64,000 nt of DNA, from contig NZ_JACSWB010000147.1 in assembly GCF_016888135.1 (NCBI RefSeq), positions 186,001 to 250,000 of the forward strand. The letters run 5' to 3'. Position numbers and translations under genes: made by a program. Positions within the stretch are counted from its first letter, which is position 1; the number at the start of each line of letters is the position of its first letter. Positions 1-8,451 of the stretch are shown piece after piece. Below the pieces are notes generated by a model. That model did not search any database and was not told the origin of the DNA. It saw only the letters and a list, made by a program, of their open reading frames with translations. The DNA comes from Leptolyngbya sp. CCY15150. GTDB taxonomy: Bacteria; Cyanobacteriota; Cyanobacteriia; RECH01.

Positions 1-153
1 AAGGGTGTAGGCGACGGGGTCTCCCCGCAAAATGTTGTAACGCCTCCGGCCGTTCCGGGAACGTATCTGCAGGAGCAAGGGTGTAGGCGACAGGCCTTGT
101 TGAGGCCTGGACGACATTGGATCTAGAAAGCCGGGTTGTCCACCAAGGCCTCC

Positions 154-209
154 CTGTTGATTGAGGGCTGTTGATTGAGGGCTGTTGATTGAGGGCTGTT
201 GATTGAGAG
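154..209. repeat. Four tandem 14-bp repeats (heptamer-type STRR)
   Basis: The unit CTGTTGATTGAGGG occurs at 154-167, 168-181 and 182-195, and a fourth copy with one mismatch at 196-209. The unit is two heptamers long, as in the short tandemly repeated repetitive (STRR) sequences of cyanobacteria. The flanking sequence 1-390 has no convincing complete gene. A 15-bp direct repeat (AAGGGTGTAGGCGAC) occurs at position 1 and again near 78, and one frame is open from the window edge to a TAG at 124-126, which could be the tail of a gene outside the window. Confidence 0.85.
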
Positions 210-390
210 CGGAGAGTTGCCAAGAGCTTGGCGTCGGAGGCGAGCTGCAAATCCTCTCGCGACCCGTGGTGCCCATGCCCCTGTCAGCATCACGGGCGAC
301 GGTCAGTCTGGTTGTGAGGTTAACGAGTGATGACATCAGCTTTGTTTTGATCATAAAAAGAGTTAAAATTTCTGTGTAATTCAATACATT

Positions 391-579
391 ATGAGGTTTT
401 TCCTGATGTTTTTTAATCGCTTAGCCAACACAGTTTTTACTCGTCCCAAGCGATCGGCTCAGATCGATGGGGATGGGCAGGAGAGACAGGATGTAGCTAC
501 GCCTGAACAAATCCAGACGCAAGCCCATCGCAGTCAGCTTATGAACTGGTTTCGTTGGAATCGCTCATCTGCTAGCTAA
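391..579 (+). CDS. Possible small protein, 62 aa
   Basis: The frame encodes a basic, slightly hydrophobic N-terminus (MRFFLMFFNRLANTVFTRP) followed by a polar tail. An AT-rich stretch that could hold a promoter lies just upstream (about 330-390). No clear Shine-Dalgarno sequence precedes either ATG (391 or 406). I recognise no family. It is listed because it is the only plausible frame between the window edge and the acyltransferase, and it may be spurious. Confidence 0.28.
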   Translation: MRFFLMFFNRLANTVFTRPKRSAQIDGDGQERQDVATPEQIQTQAHRSQLMNWFRWNRSSAS

Positions 580-735
580 GTCCGTTGATGGCTCTGGCAA
601 GATTGCTCTGGCTGCACGGCGCGTTCTTCCGTGGAGTGGGGCCAGTCTGCTGGAGGTGCCCCTATACTGGCGATAGTAAAATGAGCGGTGGGATCACAGC
701 CCGATCGCCAGCTCGATCGCCATGGAGCACAAGCA

Positions 736-2232
736 ATGACATTACTGTCCATTTTGTATGGCATCTTTCTGCTCAGCGTCCTGGGAGTGTACTGGGCAGT
801 TGAGGGGCGATCGCTGCGATTGTGGGTCTTGCTGCTAGCTAGCTTGGTGTTCTACAGTTCCCTGCAGCTTCAGTACGTGCCGTTGCTGCTCGTCATTGCC
901 TTGGTGACCTTCCGCATTGGGCTAGATCTGGGAGCCCCGCTCGACTGGCGCATTGACAATGTGGACTGGGACTTTGCCCAGCAAGACTGGGGCCGCCGCC
1001 GCTTTAGATTGCTGTGGCTAGGCATTGTGGTGAATGTCTTGCTGCTGCTGGGCTTCAAGTATGTACCCTTTGTCCTGTCATCCTTGGGGCTAGCCTTTGC
1101 CTGGCCCGCTGCCCAAGCGTCGGCGAGTTGGGTGGCTACCCAGATTATGGCTCCCTTGGGCATTAGCTTTTTCTGTTTTGAATGTATCGCCTATTTGGTG
1201 GATGTCTATCGAGGCGCGCCTGCCAGCCAAAGTTTTCTCAAATTTGCTACCTATAAGCTGTTTTTTCCTAAGCTCATCTCGGGGCCGATCACCCGTTTTC
1301 ATCCCTTTATGCAAGAGGTGCAGGCGGCTCAGTTTCCCAGCACCGTCAAGATTGTGGATGCTCTATGGCTAATTGCCTGTGGGGCGGTGAAGAAGCTGCT
1401 GTTGGCGGATCACTTGGGCACGTTGGTGGATCTAAGTTTTGCTAACTTGGAGCGGGCGGGGAGTGGCGATCTATGGCTGGCGGCGATCGCCTACGGGTTT
1501 CAGCTCTACCTAGATTTCAGCGGCTATGTGGATGTGGCGCGGGGTACGGCCATGCTCATGGGTTTCTCGCTGCCTCAAAACTTTGACTTTCCCTACTTGA
1601 CGACCAATATTGCCGACTTTTGGCGGCGCTGGCATATGACCCTCGGGGACTGGCTGCGCAACTATCTCTATTTTCCCTTGGGGGGATCGCGCCAGGGTCT
1701 GAGTCGCACCTGCTTGAATTTGCTGATCATTATGCTGATTGCCGGCATTTGGCATGGTGCGGCCTGGGGGTTTGTGGTGTGGGGAGCCGTCCATGGTGTA
1801 GCGCTGGTGGTGCATCGTCTCACCCATGCCCTGTCAGAGCGATCGCCTCAGTTGGCTCAATGGTGGCAAAGTATTCCCGGTACGTTGGTGGCTTGGGGCG
1901 CGACCCAGTCGATGGTGTTTGTGGCCTGGATCTTTTTCCGCCTGCCGAATCTGCGAGATTCCTGGTGGGTGCTCACCCATTTGTGGGGACATCCGGCGGA
2001 TGTGCAGTTTGGGCAAAAAATCTATGTGGAAACGCTGCAGATGGGACGGGCAGAAATTGCTGTGATTCTAGGGGCGATCGCCTTGGTGATGATTGCTATC
2101 TATGGCGTGCAGCGAGGGCTCAAGCTACAGCTCAATTGGCCGGTCAAAATCCTGCTGGTGCCCATTTGCCTTTTCGCCGCTTGGCTCCTGGCTCCTAGCG
2201 AAAGTTCTCCCTATATTTACTTTGACTTTTAG
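736..2232 (+). CDS. MBOAT family membrane O-acyltransferase (AlgI/DltB-like)
   Basis: A polytopic membrane protein of 498 residues. The MBOAT signature is clear: a FWRRWHMTLGDWLRNYLYFP block around residues 296-315 followed by GIWHGAAWG, whose His340 matches the invariant catalytic histidine. Family members such as AlgI and DltB move an acyl group (often acetyl) across or onto an extracytoplasmic polysaccharide or lipid. The acceptor here cannot be told from sequence. An in-frame ATG exists at 688, but 736 gives the natural hydrophobic N-terminus (MTLLSILYGIFLLSV). No partner acetyltransferase (AlgJ/AlgX-like) is adjacent, so the gene may act alone or with a distant partner. Confidence 0.85.
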   Translation: MTLLSILYGIFLLSVLGVYWAVEGRSLRLWVLLLASLVFYSSLQLQYVPLLLVIALVTFRIGLDLGAPLDWRIDNVDWDFAQQDWGRRRFRLLWLGIVVNVLLLLGFKYVPFVLSSLGLAFAWPAAQASASWVATQIMAPLGISFFCFECIAYLVDVYRGAPASQSFLKFATYKLFFPKLISGPITRFHPFMQEVQAAQFPSTVKIVDALWLIACGAVKKLLLADHLGTLVDLSFANLERAGSGDLWLAAIAYGFQLYLDFSGYVDVARGTAMLMGFSLPQNFDFPYLTTNIADFWRRWHMTLGDWLRNYLYFPLGGSRQGLSRTCLNLLIIMLIAGIWHGAAWGFVVWGAVHGVALVVHRLTHALSERSPQLAQWWQSIPGTLVAWGATQSMVFVAWIFFRLPNLRDSWWVLTHLWGHPADVQFGQKIYVETLQMGRAEIAVILGAIALVMIAIYGVQRGLKLQLNWPVKILLVPICLFAAWLLAPSESSPYIYFDF

Positions 2233-2330
2233 GCAGAAGTGGGCGTTCAAAAGTCTCGTACAATGCAAGGGGTGGCGATCGCTGTCAGTGCCGTGAAGAT
2301 GGCCTTGTGGGCTGTTGTAAAGCTCGAAGA

Positions 2331-2440
2331 CCCTCACCCCAAACCCCTCTCCCAGGTCGGTAGAGGGGCTCTGAAAACACCTGTATTTTCTTGCTCTCCT
2401 TCTCCTCTTGTAATAACAAAAGGGACTGGAGGATGGGGGG
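2331..2440. repeat. Dispersed cyanobacterial CCCTCACCCC/AGAGGGG hairpin element
   Basis: The non-coding gap after the acyltransferase contains CCCTCACCCC followed by the inverted pair CCCCTCT (2344-2350) and AGAGGGG (2362-2368), then a purine-rich stretch ending in GGGGGGA. This composition is typical of small palindromic repeats scattered between cyanobacterial genes. A related but different element lies at 40378-40465. It carries no open frame and may help end transcription. Confidence 0.5.
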
Positions 2441-2519
2441 AAATGATGGGTCAGTTGGCCTTATAGGTACGCCAAGGTAGGGCGGCGATCGCTCCCTATG
2501 TTATTCGTTTAATATGCTC

Positions 2520-3110
2520 ATGACCCATTCTACAGATATCAAAACCCTAGCCCGCTGGATGGCGGCAGACTTTAGTAACCAGCCTCAAGCGTTTGAAAAT
2601 CCACCCTTTTTCGCCCATATCCGTGTCTGTATGCGCCCCCTGCCGTTGGAGCAGTTGTCGGGGATGAGCTTTTTGGTGGAGCAAGCCTACGATATTAATT
2701 TGAATGCGCCATACCGTCTGCGGGTGCTGAAGCTGCTAGACTTGGGCGACCATATTGAAATTGAAAATTATCTCGTCGCGGATCAAGAAGCGCTGTTTAA
2801 TGCTTCTCGCCACCCAGAACGCCTGAAGGATGTGACGAGCGATCGCCTCCAGAAAATGCCGGGCTGTAATATGGTGGTTCACTGGACGGGCACGTCGTTC
2901 AAAGGCGTTGTTGAACCGGGGAAGGCCTGCATGGTGGAGCGCAAGGGGCAGCTCACCTACCTGGATAGCGAATTTGAAATTGACGCCGATCGCTTTATTA
3001 GCCTCGATCGAGGGCGGGATCCCAATACGGATGAACATCTATGGGGCTCCATCGCTGGCCCATTCCACTTTGTTCGCTGGGCTAGCTTTGCCGATGAAGT
3101 GATGCTGTAG
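2520..3110 (+). CDS. cpcT: CpcT-type phycobiliprotein lyase (CpeT/CpcT family)
   Basis: A protein of about 196 residues, the usual length for the family. It carries the N-terminal block LARWMAADFSNQPQAFENPP, the central RLRVLKLLDLGDHIEIENY, and the C-terminal GSIAGPFHFVRWASFADEV, all characteristic of CpcT/CpeT lyases. CpcT attaches phycocyanobilin to the second cysteine of the phycocyanin beta subunit, in the cytoplasm, before phycobilisome assembly. Two ATGs are close together (2514 and 2520); the second gives the family-like N-terminus MTHSTD. No phycobiliprotein genes are adjacent, as is common for cpcT. Assignment to CpcT rather than CpeT rests on overall resemblance. Confidence 0.85.
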   Translation: MTHSTDIKTLARWMAADFSNQPQAFENPPFFAHIRVCMRPLPLEQLSGMSFLVEQAYDINLNAPYRLRVLKLLDLGDHIEIENYLVADQEALFNASRHPERLKDVTSDRLQKMPGCNMVVHWTGTSFKGVVEPGKACMVERKGQLTYLDSEFEIDADRFISLDRGRDPNTDEHLWGSIAGPFHFVRWASFADEVML

Positions 3111-3295
3111 ACAAGCTTGATCTGCCGCGATCGCATGGACGCTAGAAGCTTGCTGCCTACGGGCTAGATTGTAGGATTGCTTGAGGTGAAGATAAATGGG
3201 GGCGATCGCAATGGGGCGATCGAGAAGGGTCGCATCATCAACGCCCCTTCCTCCCCGCTTCAAGGTTGACAACAGGTGTAGCGATCGCCGCTTGG

Positions 3296-3475
3296 TTAGC
3301 GAAACCGCCGTTTCCGTCGAGCCATCACCGCCTTCCGCTTCCGCTTTTCCTGCGGTGTTTCAAAGTGTCGATGGCTTTTGACATCTGCCAAAATTCCTGC
3401 CTTTGAGACCTGACGCTTAAACCGACGCAGTGCTGACTCAATTCCTTCATTTTCTCCTAAGAGCACCTGGGTCAT
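3296..3475 (-). CDS. rpsU: 30S ribosomal protein bS21
   Basis: A 59-residue frame reading [18 protein letters not shown], then [11 protein letters not shown], and ending in a strongly basic tail ([16 protein letters not shown]). This is the bS21 pattern: an acidic start, a FKR motif and an Arg/Lys-rich C-terminus that contacts 16S rRNA near the anti-Shine-Dalgarno helix. A strong ribosome binding site (AGAAGGAG) lies nine bases before the ATG. It is convergent with cpcT and downstream of chpX on the same strand, but 334 bases separate it from chpX, so it probably has its own promoter. Short length makes it easy to miss. Confidence 0.92.
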   Translation of the reverse strand: MTQVLLGENEGIESALRRFKRQVSKAGILADVKSHRHFETPQEKRKRKAVMARRKRRFR

Positions 3476-3809
3476 GTATGACTACTCCTTCTAACCTAAT
3501 CAACAATTTCAGTCCATCTGTGGAACCCGCCCACCTGAAATCAGGATATGTGCGTTAGATCCACACAATCGTCCCGCCGTTTGCTGCGCTAGTTGCAGTC
3601 ACCAAAATCTTCCATGGGAAAAGAAGCGTCAGGATACTTCAGTTCACCCAGATTGGATCAAACGGCGCTACATTAAATCATTTTCTATTTTAACCAAGGG
3701 GCTGAACTCAGCACGATTTTTCCATCAAAAATCTGCTAAGAACAATCGATAGTCGGTTAAGGGCTATGCCTAGATGGGGCACGAATGGGCTCTAGCACGA
3801 CCTGTCTGG
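3476..3809. other. Non-coding gap between chpX and rpsU
   Basis: No frame of convincing coding quality. It carries the rpsU ribosome binding site and probably the rpsU promoter. A short dyad (CCTGA..TCAGG) lies about 60 bases upstream of the rpsU start. In many cyanobacteria a cupS gene follows the related cupA gene, and none is present here. Confidence 0.6.
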
Positions 3810-4940
3810 CTAGATTTGAACTTCTTGAATCCGAGATGTGACGAAGCGATTCATCCAGTTTTCTAGGTAGGCTCGATTGGCGCGCCGTTCGTCTAAGGTG
3901 GTGGTAGACAGGGGGTAGGGCGCTAATCCTTGAATGGTGGCAGTGGTGACGCAAAACATAGATTTCTGAAACGTCTCACAGATTTTCACCCGTAGATCAT
4001 CGTCTTGGCGGGTACTCTGCTGATAGAGATCGCGCAGATAATCGGGTAAAAAGTGACGCATATCTTGCATCAGCAAGGTGGGGGGAATGCCGGAACCACC
4101 GACAGGGAGAGGGTCGGCAAAGAGGGCACCGTAGGCGAAGTCTTGCTGGTAGAACGGAATTTGGTAGGCCTGAGCGTTGTAGGAAATGGTGCCCGGAAAG
4201 GGAGTGCCGCGAAAGAAAATGGCCTCGACGTAGGGTATGGCGGTGTCGGCGAGGAAGGTTAGACCAGCGGAGGGGGGAATGATCTCATGGGTGCGATCGC
4301 CCAGTTGGACGTTGTAGACAATGGGCTGGCTGGCCGCTGCCACAAGACCCTCGCGAATATGGCTGACCACGTCAGGAATAGTTGTGATCTCTCCCGCATC
4401 GTAGCGATCGGAGAGCGACAAAAACATATCGCTCATGACCCGCCAGAACTGGCCAAGACCGCTGTAGTAGGCCATCATCCGCAGTTGTTCTGGCAAGAAG
4501 TCGGGAAATAAGCGATGCAGCCCCAGCATGAATGGATTGGTTTTAAATTTGTCGCGGATTAAGACCTCGGCCCGCTGACGAAAGTCTGGGGTATCGAGGT
4601 AGGCATCTAAGCCACCGCCGCCATGCCAAAACATTCCTTTCATGCAATATTCGGCATATTCGTAGTTGATGCGATCGTGCCACCAATGCTGAAGCAGTTT
4701 CGTGAATGAAACTTGACCGTTGAAATACTTGAAGAAGGGCAAGATCACCAAACATTGATGGTCGGCAATGTAGTTCAAATTGATGGAATAGGCATCCAGA
4801 ACAACCCCGTAGCTTTTGAGGATGCCGACGACTTCGGTGACGTGGACGGGGGAGTCGGGAAGCAGGGCCTGCCCCGATTCTAGCTGGTAAATATAGGCAG
4901 CAAGGGGATGCTTGGAGGGATCGAGTTGGGTGCTCAGCAT
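3810..4940 (-). CDS. chpX: CO2 hydration protein of the NDH-1 CO2-uptake complex (ChpX/CupB type)
   Basis: A soluble protein of 376 residues matching the ChpX/ChpY (CupB/CupA) family, known only with specialised NdhD/NdhF subunits. It sits on the proton-pumping arm of NDH-1 at the thylakoid and drives CO2 + H2O to HCO3- + H+. A conserved His/Arg-rich block, HWWHDRINYEYAEYCMKGMF followed by WHGGGG, supplies His85, His88, Arg90 and His106 as visible metal-ligand candidates. I infer the constitutive CupB/ChpX form because the protein is shorter than CupA, no cupS gene follows, and the operon lies divergent to the ccm genes as ndhF4-ndhD4-chpX does in some filamentous cyanobacteria. The low-CO2-induced CupA form is the alternative. 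It follows ndhD by 37 bases. Confidence 0.85.
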   Translation of the reverse strand: MLSTQLDPSKHPLAAYIYQLESGQALLPDSPVHVTEVVGILKSYGVVLDAYSINLNYIADHQCLVILPFFKYFNGQVSFTKLLQHWWHDRINYEYAEYCMKGMFWHGGGGLDAYLDTPDFRQRAEVLIRDKFKTNPFMLGLHRLFPDFLPEQLRMMAYYSGLGQFWRVMSDMFLSLSDRYDAGEITTIPDVVSHIREGLVAAASQPIVYNVQLGDRTHEIIPPSAGLTFLADTAIPYVEAIFFRGTPFPGTISYNAQAYQIPFYQQDFAYGALFADPLPVGGSGIPPTLLMQDMRHFLPDYLRDLYQQSTRQDDDLRVKICETFQKSMFCVTTATIQGLAPYPLSTTTLDERRANRAYLENWMNRFVTSRIQEVQI

Positions 4941-4977
4941 GACAAACTGTGGGTGATGAATCGACGTATATAAACCG

Positions 4978-6498
4978 CTAGGGCAGCAGCCGGGCCGGCT
5001 CTATCTTGGCGGTGAGGGCTACGGGCGGTGGCGTCCTCATCGACATTCTGGTCAGGAGCATTCCTGACTCAGATTCACTCCAGCGCACGAGCCAGTTGGG
5101 CTGGAGTCCTAAAACTAAAATGAAGGCTACCAGCACTAGGGCCGGGATGCGATCGTTCCAGTTGACCCGGGGGAGTTTGTCAAAGGGAGCATCCAAGCGG
5201 CCAAAGAAGACCCGATTGATCATCAGAAGAAAATAGACAGCGGTGAGCCCTGTTCCCACCATACACAGCAGCGTTTGAATCGGGAAGATGGGGAAGCTGC
5301 TGCGAAAGACCATAAATTCGGCAATAAAGCCCACCATGCCAGGAATGCCAGCGCTGGCCATGGCCGCTAAAATCATCAAACTGCCAATGAGGGGAAGCCC
5401 CCGCTCGGGATTTAAGAGCCCCCGCAAGACTTGGACATCGCGGGTGCCGGTTTTTTTGTACACCACGCCCACTAGGAGAAAGAGCAGGGCAGAGATCAGC
5501 CCATGGCTGACCATTTGGGCGACAGCCGCAATCAGGCTCAGGCGGGTGGTGGCGGCGGTAGCTAGGAGGACAAAGGCCATGTGGGCGATGGAGGAGTAGG
5601 CAACCACCTTTTTCATGTCCTGCTGGGCGATCGCACAACAGGCACCATAGAGGGCTCCTACGGCGGCCCAGGTGGCTAACCAAGGCGCGAGATAGGCCCA
5701 GGCATCCAGAAACATCGACAGGCCAAAGCGCAGGAGACCATAGGTACCCAATTTCAGCAGCACGCCGGCTAGGAGCACCGAGACGGGGGTGGAGGCTTCC
5801 ACGTGGGCATCGGGCAGCCAGGTATGGAGAGGAATGAACGGTGTTTTAATGCCAAATCCTAGCAGAATGCCGGATAGCAGCAGAAGCTGGGTGCCGAGGG
5901 GGAGGAGTTGCGATCGCCCTGGATCGTAGGCAAAGCTGCTGGCTCCCGTAAACCAAACGGTTCCTAAAAAGGCGGCGAGAATCAGCACACCGGATGCGGC
6001 GGTGTAAATCAAAAACTTGGTGGCGGCGTATCCGCGTTTCTGCCCGCCCCAGATGGCAATGAGAAAATAGAGGGGCAGAATTTCGATTTCGTAAAACAGG
6101 AAGAACAGCAGTAGGTTTTGGGCTAGAAATGCACCGGCCACGCCCACGTTCAACACAAAAATTAGCGCGTAGTAGAAGCGAGAGCGGGGAATGTCTGGGT
6201 CTGTGGCAGCGATCGCCACCACGTTGAGCAGCGCGTTTAAAAACAACAGGGGTAGCGATAGCCCATCTAACCCCAGGCTATAGTTCAACCCAATGGTGTC
6301 GAGCCAAGGCAGCAACTCGGTAAACTGCATTTCGGTGGCAGTTAGGTCAAACTGACTGCCGATCACGATAGTCCAAACGAGTAAAACGATCGCGAGCACC
6401 AGACTCACACTGCGCACCGTGCGCGATGAGACGGTACTCGGAAAGCAGGAAATGACGATTGCTCCTAGGAGAGGTAGCCAAATTAAGGCACTCAGCAT
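4978..6498 (-). CDS. ndhD4: NAD(P)H-quinone oxidoreductase subunit D4 (CO2-uptake type)
   Basis: A 506-residue antiporter-like membrane subunit, mostly hydrophobic helices. Visible family motifs are FFLFYEIEILPLYFLIAIWG with the channel glutamate, and GIKTPFIPLHTWLPDAHVEA with the channel lysine and histidine. NdhD subunits pump protons in the membrane arm of NDH-1; D3/D4 paralogues replace D1/D2 in complexes devoted to CO2 uptake. Placement between ndhF and chpX defines the paralogue class. D4 rather than D3 follows the argument given for chpX and is less certain than the family. It lies 93 bases after ndhF and is probably in one operon with it. Confidence 0.88.
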   Translation of the reverse strand: MLSALIWLPLLGAIVISCFPSTVSSRTVRSVSLVLAIVLLVWTIVIGSQFDLTATEMQFTELLPWLDTIGLNYSLGLDGLSLPLLFLNALLNVVAIAATDPDIPRSRFYYALIFVLNVGVAGAFLAQNLLLFFLFYEIEILPLYFLIAIWGGQKRGYAATKFLIYTAASGVLILAAFLGTVWFTGASSFAYDPGRSQLLPLGTQLLLLSGILLGFGIKTPFIPLHTWLPDAHVEASTPVSVLLAGVLLKLGTYGLLRFGLSMFLDAWAYLAPWLATWAAVGALYGACCAIAQQDMKKVVAYSSIAHMAFVLLATAATTRLSLIAAVAQMVSHGLISALLFLLVGVVYKKTGTRDVQVLRGLLNPERGLPLIGSLMILAAMASAGIPGMVGFIAEFMVFRSSFPIFPIQTLLCMVGTGLTAVYFLLMINRVFFGRLDAPFDKLPRVNWNDRIPALVLVAFILVLGLQPNWLVRWSESESGMLLTRMSMRTPPPVALTAKIEPARLLP

Positions 6499-6591
6499 CT
6501 GTTGTTGTTTTGCTCCCTACATCACGGCTCAAGTAGATGGATGACTGGTGGATCGAGTGGTTGTGATAGGCGACACAGCTTTTATGCAGCC

Positions 6592-8451
6592 CTAGGATGG
6601 CAGATTGACGGTGACCATCAACAACAGCCCCACCCCCAGCAAAATGGTTAATGCATAAAATCGGAATTGCCCTGAGACGTTGTAGCGCAATCCTTGCCCG
6701 CTAAAAATGGTCGCTAACCCTACCAGGTTGACGGCTCCATCAATGATGTAGCGATCGATCCAGTCTGATAGCCACGATAACCAGCTCACGGCGGCTACCA
6801 CCGTGACGTTGTAGATCTTCTCGATGTAAAAGTCGTAGGCGAGGAGATCTTGTAAAAACCTGAGGGATATGAGGGCAGGGCGTGACCAGGCCCGTCGTAG
6901 CTCTATGGAAAATCCGATGACACAGCCGATCAGACCGGCTGCCAACTCGATGGGCATTGCGATCTGGGAAAACAAGCTGTCTTGAGCAATTAATGGCGTG
7001 ATTGGACTCAGCCAAAACTGCCAGTGTTGGGGCACAGTGTAGGCTATCAGGGTGACGATGCTTAGGGTCACCATGGGAATGGCCATGGGCCAAGGCACCT
7101 CTGGAGCCCGGCGAGTTTTGGCTTGGGGGGTGCCTAAAAAGACGAGCCGAAACACTCGGGTGAGGTTAATGGCGCTGAGGAGGTTGGCAAAGGCCAGCAC
7201 GGCCAACAACCACCAAGAGTTGGTCCACGTTCCATCGAGCCAGCGATGCATCGTCCAAAACATGCCCAAGGGCGTTACAGCCACGAGCCCGGCTGAGCCG
7301 ACGACAAAGGCGGTGGTGGTAGCCGGCATCCGCGACCACAGACCACCCATTTCGGTGATGTTTTGTCCACTGGTGGTCATAATGATGCCCCCAGCACTCA
7401 TGAAGAGCAGCGCTTTGGCAACGGCATGACTAAAGAGAATCAGCAGGGCAATATCCACATGCCCCAAGCCCACGGCAATAAACACCAACCCGAGATAGGC
7501 ACTGGTGGAGTGGGAGAGGGTGCGTTTGATGTCAATCTGAGCGATCGCCATCAGCGAGGCTCCAATGGCTGTGACGGTGCCAATGGCGATCAGCGCGTTT
7601 GCCGAAACCGGTGAAAGGGTGAACACGGGCTGCAGCTTGATCAAGACATAGGCCCCTGATGACACCACCACAGAATTCCGCAAAATTCCGGCTGGATTGG
7701 GCCCTTCCATGGCTTCATCGAGCCAGAGATTTAAGGGGAATTGGGCGCATTTGCCCGTGGGGCCAGCAATCAGGGACAGTCCTAGAGCTGCTGCAGCCCA
7801 AGGAACTAGAGGCGTGGCATCTGCCCAGTCTGCCAGCTCAGAAAAGTTGAGCCCTTCGCCATAGCTGGATAAGGCCACTAGCCCCATCAGCAGAATAATA
7901 TCGCCCACCCGCTTGGTCAAAAAGGCGTCTCGGGCTGCGGTTACTACAAGGGGCTGAGCATACCAAAACCCTACCAAGAGATAGGTAGACAGGGTCAGCA
8001 TCTCCAGCAAGCCGTAGCTGAGGAAGAGGGAATCGCTGAGGGCAATGCCAGCGAGCGCTCCTTCAAAGAAGCCCATCAGCCCAAAGAATCGGGCTAACGA
8101 CCAGTCTTTTTCCATGTAGCCTAGGGCGTAAATCTGGGCCAGCAAGCTAATGCAGGTCACCAGTTCCATCGCTCCGAGGCTGATGGGAGAAATTTCAATG
8201 GTGAGGGCAATGTCTAGATCGGCTGCGTGGAGCCATTCCAGAGCAAGCTGTTGTGGCGGCTGCCCCCAAACTTGTATAAAGCCAATCGACCCATGCACAA
8301 AGGAGAGCAGGGTCATAAAAAGGTTAATATAAGCGCCCGGACGCGGCCCTGTGCGATGAACCATCCCCGCCGACCAGGGTATGGTCACCAGTGCTCCCGC
8401 TACGCCATAAAACGGAACAAGCCAAATTGTCTGCAGCAAAAACTGGGTCAT
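6592..8451 (-). CDS. ndhF4: NAD(P)H-quinone oxidoreductase subunit F4 (CO2-uptake type)
   Basis: A 619-residue antiporter-like subunit, the distal member of the NDH-1 membrane arm. Typical blocks include LEMLTLSTYLLVGFWYAQP and TKRVGDIILLMGLVAL. In place of the histidine-rich segment of respiratory NdhF1 it has LWLDEAMEGPNPAGILRNSV, the pattern I associate with CO2-uptake F3/F4 paralogues. First gene of the ndhF-ndhD-chpX operon, transcribed away from the ccm genes. The shared upstream region (8452-9930) probably carries promoters for both. F4 versus F3 is inferred from context. Confidence 0.88.
   Translation of the reverse strand: MTQFLLQTIWLVPFYGVAGALVTIPWSAGMVHRTGPRPGAYINLFMTLLSFVHGSIGFIQVWGQPPQQLALEWLHAADLDIALTIEISPISLGAMELVTCISLLAQIYALGYMEKDWSLARFFGLMGFFEGALAGIALSDSLFLSYGLLEMLTLSTYLLVGFWYAQPLVVTAARDAFLTKRVGDIILLMGLVALSSYGEGLNFSELADWADATPLVPWAAAALGLSLIAGPTGKCAQFPLNLWLDEAMEGPNPAGILRNSVVVSSGAYVLIKLQPVFTLSPVSANALIAIGTVTAIGASLMAIAQIDIKRTLSHSTSAYLGLVFIAVGLGHVDIALLILFSHAVAKALLFMSAGGIIMTTSGQNITEMGGLWSRMPATTTAFVVGSAGLVAVTPLGMFWTMHRWLDGTWTNSWWLLAVLAFANLLSAINLTRVFRLVFLGTPQAKTRRAPEVPWPMAIPMVTLSIVTLIAYTVPQHWQFWLSPITPLIAQDSLFSQIAMPIELAAGLIGCVIGFSIELRRAWSRPALISLRFLQDLLAYDFYIEKIYNVTVVAAVSWLSWLSDWIDRYIIDGAVNLVGLATIFSGQGLRYNVSGQFRFYALTILLGVGLLLMVTVNLPS

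Noticed and set aside
154-209. CRISPR array from tandem repeats
   Set aside because: Units are contiguous without spacers and only 14 bp; no cas genes are present.
1510-1827. Minus-strand frame of 105 codons inside the MBOAT gene
   Set aside because: His/Pro/Gln-rich product without family resemblance; it is the antisense of a high-GC coding region.
3476-3809. A cupS gene downstream of chpX
   Set aside because: No frame of suitable length or fasciclin-like sequence exists in the gap.
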